Part shown: piece by piece, positions 59,264 to 64,000 of the stretch
Position numbering within the stretch: position 1 is the first letter of the stretch
Layout: each line of letters begins with the position of its first letter
Source of the DNA: an uncultured Erysipelotrichaceae bacterium
Lineage (GTDB): Bacteria > Bacillota_I > Bacilli_A > RFN20 > CAG-826
Assembly (NCBI GenBank): GCA_947166565.1
Contig: CAMVEL010000005.1
Span: 21,699 to 85,698 of the forward strand
DNA: 64,000 nt
Reading direction: 5' to 3'
Made by a program: the position numbers and the translations under genes
Notes under the pieces: model-generated
What the model was told of the DNA's origin: nothing
Databases searched by the model: none
What the model saw: the letters and a program-made list of their open reading frames with translations, nothing else

Positions 59264-60336
59264 GCCTTATCCCCCTTTCTTGCGAATATCAGATAGAGGA
59301 AGAAAGGACCTCCAAGAATCGCCGTAATAGCCCCAATCGGAAGGCTTAATCCGTTCCCGATTAGTTTAGCGATCAAATCGGCGAAAAGAAGGAGGGCGGC
59401 TCCGCTTAATAAGGAGGCGGGAATCGTCAGGGAGTGGTTATTCCCGATGATGCGTTTTACCGCGTGGGGGCAGATGATGCCCACAAAGCCAATAATCCCT
59501 AGATAAGAGATCACGACCGCGGTGATAAGCGAAGAAAGAAGGAGGGAGAGGAAGCGGAATAAGGTAACGTTTATCCCTAAAGTCGAAGAGACTTCCGCGT
59601 CATGGGCAAGCGCGTTATATCGATAACGGAGGAGAATAAAGAAAAGCGAGCAAATGATAACGACGATAGCCATGATCAAATCGGTTTGGAAACTCGCTCT
59701 CCCTAAATCGCCAAAAGTCCAAATCACCGCCGCGGAAAGCCCGACATCGGTTGCGAAATACTGTAACAAAGTGGTCGCCGCGGTCCAAATGCTGCCAATC
59801 GCGATTCCCGCAAGAACCACGCTTTCGGAAGAGAATGAACGCAATCTGCATATTCCTAAAATAAGCAATACCGAAGCGAAAGCGAAGACGAAGGCCACCG
59901 AGCTAGTCGCGAAGGGGTTCGCGGAAGTCGCGTAATTGCTGACGTTATTCCCGGTTGAAAGGAATCCGCCGGCAAATCCGATTATTGAGAGGTTCGCCCC
60001 GAATACCGCGGCGTTGCTGACTCCTAGAGTCGCCGGCGAAGCCATTGGGTTACGCAATGTCGATTGCATTATGAGACCGGATATCGATAACCCCATTCCG
60101 GCGACTAGGGCCGCCAGTAATCGCGGAAGCCTAATTTGCTGGACGATGCGGATATCGGTGGAATCGCCTTGCCCAAACAAAGCCATGAAAGAACGACCTA
60201 AACCCATGTTCGATGAGCCGACCATTAGGCCTAAAAAGAAAAGAAGCAAAAGACCGACGGCAAGGGTTGCCATCAAAATAACGGCCTTTTTACGGCTAGG
60301 CTTCGCGTTATCTCTTTTCAAAGCGTCGATGCTCAT
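59260..60336 (-). CDS. FecCD-family ABC permease
   Basis: 358 residues with about nine or ten membrane helices. Typical FecCD segments: IVQQIRLPRLLAALVAGMGL and the coupling region SYLGIIGFVGIICPHAVKRI. Forms the import channel with the ATPase and lipoprotein downstream. TAATAT lies 6 nt before the ATG and there is no ribosome-binding site, so the operon mRNA is probably leaderless. Divergent from a TetR-like regulator gene, 107 bp away. Confidence 0.94.
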   Translation of the reverse strand: MSIDALKRDNAKPSRKKAVILMATLAVGLLLLFFLGLMVGSSNMGLGRSFMALFGQGDSTDIRIVQQIRLPRLLAALVAGMGLSISGLIMQSTLRNPMASPATLGVSNAAVFGANLSIIGFAGGFLSTGNNVSNYATSANPFATSSVAFVFAFASVLLILGICRLRSFSSESVVLAGIAIGSIWTAATTLLQYFATDVGLSAAVIWTFGDLGRASFQTDLIMAIVVIICSLFFILLRYRYNALAHDAEVSSTLGINVTLFRFLSLLLSSLITAVVISYLGIIGFVGIICPHAVKRIIGNNHSLTIPASLLSGAALLLFADLIAKLIGNGLSLPIGAITAILGGPFFLYLIFARKGDKA

Positions 60337-60342
60337 GGAGCG

Positions 60343-60348
60343 ATATTA
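60343..60348 (-). promoter_or_regulatory. -10 box of ABC importer operon, 6 nt from ATG
   Basis: TAATAT with an upstream TGC (extended -10) on the minus strand, then six bases to the ATG at 60336. Confidence 0.5.
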
Positions 60349-60404
60349 GCATTCCAAATAGAGAAATAAAACGAAACTATGATAATTGTTCTATAAAAAT
60401 GCTT

Positions 60405-60434
60405 TTTACCGAACTGTATGTTTTGTTTTATACT
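60405..60434 (+). promoter_or_regulatory. Promoter of TetR-like gene, -10 is 9 nt from ATG
   Basis: TTTACC (18 bp) or TTACCG (17 bp) before TATACT (60429-60434), then nine bases to the ATG at 60444. Confidence 0.55.
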
Positions 60435-60443
60435 TATTTCGCC

Positions 60444-60992
60444 ATGGATAAAAGACAAATCAAAACCCGCATTTCCCTCTATCGCGCGTTTGGGGAATGC
60501 CTAAAGGAAAAGGATTACGCGGAAATCTCGGTGGAGGATATCCTCCACCAAAGCGGAGTTTCCCGTTCCACCTTCTACGCCCATTTCAAGGGCAAGGACG
60601 ATTTATTGGAATCTATTTCAAGGAACATCTTCGCCCATGTCTTTTCCCATTCCTTAAAACAGGAATCGACCCATGATTTCTCTAGCGATTCCCTTTTCGA
60701 ATACAAACATTTGTTTACCCATATCTTCTATCATCTAAGGGATGATAAGGAACTAATCAAAACGATCCTTTCCTCTTCTTGCCGTGAAGTATTCCTCGAG
60801 GAACTCCGCAAGGGCATCGGTCCTTTGGTGGAGAAGGTGGTGAAGGACGGAATCGTCCCCTCTGACGATATCCCCCTTCCGCTTGCGATTCTTCAAACAA
60901 GAGAAAGATTCGTCATTTCCTTCGTCTATTGGTTTGGAAACGATTGCAAGGAATCGCCCGAAACCATGACTTCATATCTATTCTTCAAATAA
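60444..60992 (+). CDS. TetR/AcrR-family transcriptional regulator
   Basis: 182 residues. The N-terminal helix-turn-helix is KRQIKTRISLYRAFGECLKE followed by EISVEDILHQSGVSRSTFYAHF, the TetR signature. The C-terminal ligand domain is diverged, closest to small Firmicutes members with a C-terminal TetR_C-like region. ATG 60444 (MDKRQIK) is chosen over 60399 because the TATACT box ends 9 nt before it. Divergent from the iron-type ABC operon, so control of that operon is likely (inference). Confidence 0.88.
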   Translation: MDKRQIKTRISLYRAFGECLKEKDYAEISVEDILHQSGVSRSTFYAHFKGKDDLLESISRNIFAHVFSHSLKQESTHDFSSDSLFEYKHLFTHIFYHLRDDKELIKTILSSSCREVFLEELRKGIGPLVEKVVKDGIVPSDDIPLPLAILQTRERFVISFVYWFGNDCKESPETMTSYLFFK

Positions 60993-61024
60993 AAACCGAT
61001 CCTTTCGGACCGGTCATTTTTTTA
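60993..61024. terminator. Bidirectional terminator after TetR-like gene
   Basis: The 8-bp stem around ACCGATCC/GGACCGGT has one mismatch and a TTTC loop. An A run lies on one side and TTTTTTT on the other. Confidence 0.78.
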
Positions 61025-61573
61025 GATGAGTTTTGCCTCGGTTATGTTTTTCTCTTTGTCCCCTGATAATTCCGAATAGAGGATATTCGGGTTTTCAAAC
61101 GTATCGAATTCGGAGACATAGATGTTCTTCATGGGGATTCCTAGTTCCCTCATTTGCAGCAAGACAAGAAGCGGCACATCGAGGAAATCGATGCCATCCG
61201 TGCGTTTAGCGGCCGCCCCATACCCTAAATTGATAACCCTGAGAAGGGTTTCCCTAGAGACGTTCGTGTGGGAGAAGGTTAGGCAAGGCCCAATATAGAT
61301 ATAAAGATCGTTTGGCAATAAGGAATAGGAAACCATTTCGGTTTTGACGAGCTTCTTGGCCTCTAGATTCAAAGCCATTTCCTTATTGATCGCAAAGCCT
61401 CCGACGACTTTGTCCTTAGCAAAGAAGAATAAAGGCACCTCGTCCGCCGTATCAAGACGGACGGCCTCCCCTTTCCTCGCCGTTATGGCCTTGCCTTTGC
61501 CGCTAGGCCTGACTTCGCCTTTGATATAGGTTGTGGCGATAAAACCATCGGTTTCGAAAACAATGTTCTTCAT
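61022..61573 (-). CDS. Degenerate PgeF/YlmD-like (DUF152) protein
   Basis: 183 residues, shorter than the usual 240-270. By hand alignment it follows the polyphenol-oxidase/YlmD family: AVRLDTADEVPLFFF matches TADCVPLLL, YIGPCLTFSHTNVS matches the IGPxIs...YEV block, and the C-terminus has VPLLVLLQMRELGI. The metal ligands are lost: Cys is Glu in TADEVP, and the HAGWRG motif is replaced by FAINKEM. Enzyme activity is therefore unlikely. TATACT lies 6 nt before the ATG without a ribosome-binding site. The assignment is tentative but the pattern is consistent along the length. Confidence 0.55.
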   Translation of the reverse strand: MKNIVFETDGFIATTYIKGEVRPSGKGKAITARKGEAVRLDTADEVPLFFFAKDKVVGGFAINKEMALNLEAKKLVKTEMVSYSLLPNDLYIYIGPCLTFSHTNVSRETLLRVINLGYGAAAKRTDGIDFLDVPLLVLLQMRELGIPMKNIYVSEFDTFENPNILYSELSGDKEKNITEAKLI

Positions 61574-61579
61574 GCTTAA

Positions 61580-61585
61580 AGTATA
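61580..61585 (-). promoter_or_regulatory. -10 box of PgeF-like gene, 6 nt from ATG
   Basis: TATACT on the minus strand with six bases (TTAAGC) to the ATG at 61573. Confidence 0.45.
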
Positions 61586-61619
61586 TTACAAAATAGCATC
61601 CTTGTAGGAGCGTTTTTCA

Positions 61620-61660
61620 AACGAAAAAGGACTCAAGATTTGACCTTGAGTCCTTTTGGC
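61620..61660. terminator. Terminator of large lipoprotein gene
   Basis: The perfect 13-bp stem AAAAGGACTCAAG/CTTGAGTCCTTTT (61625-61637 with 61645-61657). The minus strand then reads TTTTTCGTTT. Confidence 0.9.
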
Positions 61661-61668
61661 TAAACGGA

Positions 61669-63861
61669 TCAATTAGATTGTAAACCGCCGTAGTTCGCGA
61701 TGAGGATGAAGTCTAATGCGAATGGTTCGCCTTCAGTATCTTCGGCAGGAGTGTTCATCTGAACCATACCGCCCCAGCTGAATTTATATTGGCTGGCGGC
61801 TTCGTACCATATCGGTACGCCTTCAGCGTATTGGACATAACCGTTTCCGGTGAGCGTCGCGGCGTAATTGGCGACGAAGGAGTCCCTGCGTTCCGCGGTC
61901 TCAAAGAGCAATTCAACATAGAGTTGTCCGGCTTCGACGGTGTATTGAGGATACTGGTCGGCTGGGGTGACGGTCTGATGGAAATACTGAGCTTCGCCAT
62001 AAGCATCGATTAAGCCATAGCCTTCTTCGGAGATGTCGACGAAATTGCAGTCGATGGAGAAAACGGCTTGATCAAACATCGGATCGTTGAGCTCAGCGAT
62101 CTTGGCGCTAACCCATTGGGCATCGATGACGAGCGGCTTTTCAACGAGGAAGGAGAAAGTGACTTTGCCAGCATATTCTTCTTCGCTTTCCGCGTCGTAA
62201 TCGCATTCGAAGGTGACGGTTCTTCCGTCTTCGAGTTTAACGGTCGATTTCCCGTCAAGGAATTCGGCGTCTGGATAAGCGGCCGTAATAGCAGCAAAGA
62301 AGGCATCCAAATAGTCATTAATCTTTTCTTCTTCGATTTCGACGGTGAGTTCTAAGAAAAGATCAGCGGTGTCGTTGTTGTAGTGGTTATAGAGTTCGGT
62401 GTAGTCGTTTAAGGCATAACCGGTGACGTCATCGCTTGCTGGAACTTCAATGGCTGGGACGTTAACGGCTTTCGCAGAGTCGGCAATCCTGAGGTTGATC
62501 TTGGCTAGATCGGTGATCGGGCGTCCTTCATCGAGCTCCCAGGAGAAGGAGAAGTAGTCGTTCGGGAACATCGAGTTGTTCGAATGGACTGATTGAAGGG
62601 TGAAGACCATGACGTTCTCGCCATATGGATCAAGGTTCATCTCGAAGGTATAGATGCCTTCGGCATCGCCGTCGACAGGATTGAATTTCGGCTCTACGCT
62701 TGATTCAAGGAGCGCAGCGTAAGCAACAACGGCGTCGGAGCCGAGGCTGTAGTCATAAATGGCGTGGCTTGCGACATTGAGAACCAAGCCCTGATCGAAT
62801 CCATCATACCAAGGAATGATGCCATCGAGTTCAGCGCCATCTTCTCCCTTATCGGCGAATTTGGTTGGCTTTGCCGGGCGAACGTCGCCTTCGATGTAAT
62901 TAAGGAATGCCTTAGCGTAAGGATCCTCTTCGTAATCGCCTTCGAAATTGCCCACATAGACTTTCCAAGTGGCGGTCTTTTCTGTGAGCTTATAGTATTC
63001 AATGAATTGCTCATTGGTCCATTCGACCTCGAAGGTGAAGACACCGCTCTTGGCGTAAGGATCGACATCAAGGGCGACTTTCGTTAAAGTGGCATAATTG
63101 GCAGTGAAGACGGTTTTGTTGAAGCCGGTGCCAGAACCAACGGTAATGCCAGCGATGTTGACGCCGTAAGCCTTGATGGCATCATCGGTGAGATCAAGCT
63201 CGAAATGATATTCGTCTTCTTCGTCTTGTTCATAGATGAATTCTTCGTAGACGCTCTTTCCGGCATAGTCTTCAGCGATGTCGTTGGCGCCATAAACGAA
63301 GGCGTAGGCTGGGTTCTTGTGGTCAACCGCATTGCCCTTCATGTCGCCGATGACGACTTCACCGACTTCATTGAGGCTCGCTGCGAAATAACCGCCGAGA
63401 TCCTTGAGCTGGATAACGCCGGCAACGTTAAAGGCGCCGGAATTGTTGAGGGCCCTGGTGAAGTAACCGTTTGTTCCTAGGGCACTGATGCCATAGCGAA
63501 GAACAGAATTCTCTCCTTCGCCGGTAAGAACGCCGAGGTCATAGGTATTGCCTAAGAGGTTTTCGTAGAAGGCGTCGATTGCTTCGTAGCCGGCGAGTTC
63601 TTCTGGGAGTACTTCGCTGCTGGATTCCTCTGGTGAAAGCTCGGAGGATTCGACTGGCTCGGTTTCAGTGTCTTCGCTGGATTCGACTGGGTCGGTTTCG
63701 GTCTTGGTTCCAGGGTCTTCGGTGGTGACCGATGTCAGACTACTATCGGTGACGTCCGGAGTGGTAACCGAGGAATCGGTTTTGGTGTCGGGGTTTGCTC
63801 CACCGCAGGAAGCGAGCATGAGGGCCGCTCCAAGGGAGAGCAACAATGTTGTTTTCTTCAT
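61669..63861 (-). CDS. Large acidic lipoprotein, 730 aa, unknown function
   Basis: A lipoprotein signal ends LMLASCGG (Cys about 19 from ATG 63861). A low-complexity Thr/Ser/Glu/Asp/Pro linker (about 20-90, with three ETEPVESSE-like units) follows, then about 640 residues of beta-rich sequence containing several similar modules of roughly 100-120 residues. Each has an alternating pattern around FTFEVEW or YTFEMNLDP and DPYAK/DPYGEN, suggesting internal duplication. No catalytic motif is recognised. Surface binding or scaffold roles are possible. AAAGGAC precedes the ATG; an upstream start at 63912 is unsupported. A 9-bp inverted repeat lies in the promoter region. Confidence 0.78.
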   Translation of the reverse strand: MKKTTLLLSLGAALMLASCGGANPDTKTDSSVTTPDVTDSSLTSVTTEDPGTKTETDPVESSEDTETEPVESSELSPEESSSEVLPEELAGYEAIDAFYENLLGNTYDLGVLTGEGENSVLRYGISALGTNGYFTRALNNSGAFNVAGVIQLKDLGGYFAASLNEVGEVVIGDMKGNAVDHKNPAYAFVYGANDIAEDYAGKSVYEEFIYEQDEEDEYHFELDLTDDAIKAYGVNIAGITVGSGTGFNKTVFTANYATLTKVALDVDPYAKSGVFTFEVEWTNEQFIEYYKLTEKTATWKVYVGNFEGDYEEDPYAKAFLNYIEGDVRPAKPTKFADKGEDGAELDGIIPWYDGFDQGLVLNVASHAIYDYSLGSDAVVAYAALLESSVEPKFNPVDGDAEGIYTFEMNLDPYGENVMVFTLQSVHSNNSMFPNDYFSFSWELDEGRPITDLAKINLRIADSAKAVNVPAIEVPASDDVTGYALNDYTELYNHYNNDTADLFLELTVEIEEEKINDYLDAFFAAITAAYPDAEFLDGKSTVKLEDGRTVTFECDYDAESEEEYAGKVTFSFLVEKPLVIDAQWVSAKIAELNDPMFDQAVFSIDCNFVDISEEGYGLIDAYGEAQYFHQTVTPADQYPQYTVEAGQLYVELLFETAERRDSFVANYAATLTGNGYVQYAEGVPIWYEAASQYKFSWGGMVQMNTPAEDTEGEPFALDFILIANYGGLQSN

Positions 63862-63924
63862 GATTGTCCGTCCTTTCTTGTTCTCGACAATTTTGAATGC
63901 GGTAATAATCAACCATAACGAATA

Positions 63925-63955
63925 AAAGTCAATACTTTTTTCAATAATTGACTTT
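63925..63955. repeat. Inverted repeat AAAGTCAAT...ATTGACTTT upstream of lipoprotein gene
   Basis: A perfect 9-bp inverted repeat (63925-63933 with 63947-63955). The left arm contains a minus-strand TTGACT that could be the -35 of the lipoprotein gene, so it may be an operator. Confidence 0.5.
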
Positions 63956-63982
63956 CACGATTTTGCCATTTTCGCTCCCTTA

Positions 63983-63999
63983 AATAACCAAAGGTTATT
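63983..63999. repeat. Short palindrome AATAACC-AAA-GGTTATT at window edge
   Basis: A 7-bp inverted repeat with a 3-bp centre, cut off from its context by the window end. Operator or hairpin; undecided. Confidence 0.4.
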
Positions 64000-64000
64000 C

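Noticed and set aside
1..64000. CRISPR arrays, prophage or integrative element
   Set aside because: No regularly spaced direct repeats, cas genes, integrase or phage structural genes were seen; the only mobile element is the single ISLre2-type copy.

Overview
The window looks like part of the chromosome of an uncultured, host-associated (gut or rumen type) anaerobic Bacillota. The best guess is a Bacilli lineage near the Erysipelotrichia/RFN20/RF39 groups. The grounds are: GC near the high 40s by eye; a standard code with TGA stops; Firmicutes-type housekeeping genes (RNase J, long HPF, Spx, the ylbF-rsmD-coaD block, MgtE, ABC-F, RarA); lipoproteins; and no outer-membrane or respiratory genes. 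The placement is an inference. No rRNA or other phylogenetic marker was available to confirm it.

Layout. 1-8.3 kb (minus): a YwaF-like membrane protein, a GH16 beta-glucanase lipoprotein, a CstA-type transporter and a 1632-residue surface protein carrying a beta-helix and a PI-PLC domain. 8.4-20.7 kb: tRNA-Leu, recN, a short-chain dehydrogenase, a four-tRNA cluster (Val-Tyr-Gln-Lys), the ispD-S1-pgi operon, a complete ISLre2-type insertion sequence with a 9-bp target duplication, a HAD phosphatase, a LemA-like protein, an ABC-F ATPase, tRNA-Leu and mgtE. 20.9-29.4 kb (mostly plus): pduL, a TSCPD protein, an antitoxin-like small ORF, a phosphodiesterase, metK behind a structured attenuator leader, a tyrosine phosphatase, hpf, a Cof-type phosphatase and an unrecognised C-ending-codon-rich gene.

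29.5-42.2 kb (minus) is the most distinctive region. A two-module NRPS (C-A-T-C-A-T-reductase) is followed by a MATE exporter fused to an RsbW-like ATPase domain, a STAS anti-anti-sigma protein, a membrane SpoIIE-type phosphatase fused to a second RsbW-like ATPase, and rarA. The assembly line should release an N-acylated dipeptide aldehyde or its cyclised form. The three accessory proteins make a complete partner-switching set with no sigma factor, one arm of which is attached to the exporter. 42.6-48.1 kb holds a LytS-like kinase with a regulator whose XRE helix-turn-helix precedes its receiver domain. Next to it are a membrane-anchored repeat protein, an MscS channel and a secreted protein. 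The inverted repeat GTTTCA-ATC-TGAAAC occurs identically before the regulator/repeat-protein pair and before the secreted protein.

48.4-64 kb: tRNA-Ser, an RluA-type pseudouridine synthase, pgcA, an Spx-like protein with a Cys-rich tail, a CYTH protein, a membrane EIIB-like protein without the catalytic Cys, maf, RNase J, def, ylbF-rsmD-coaD, an iron/cobalamin-type ABC operon with a divergent TetR-like gene, a degenerate PgeF-like protein and a large lipoprotein.

A signal that runs through the whole window is leaderless initiation. At least eleven genes have a -10 hexamer exactly 6 or 9 nt before the start codon and no usable Shine-Dalgarno sequence.
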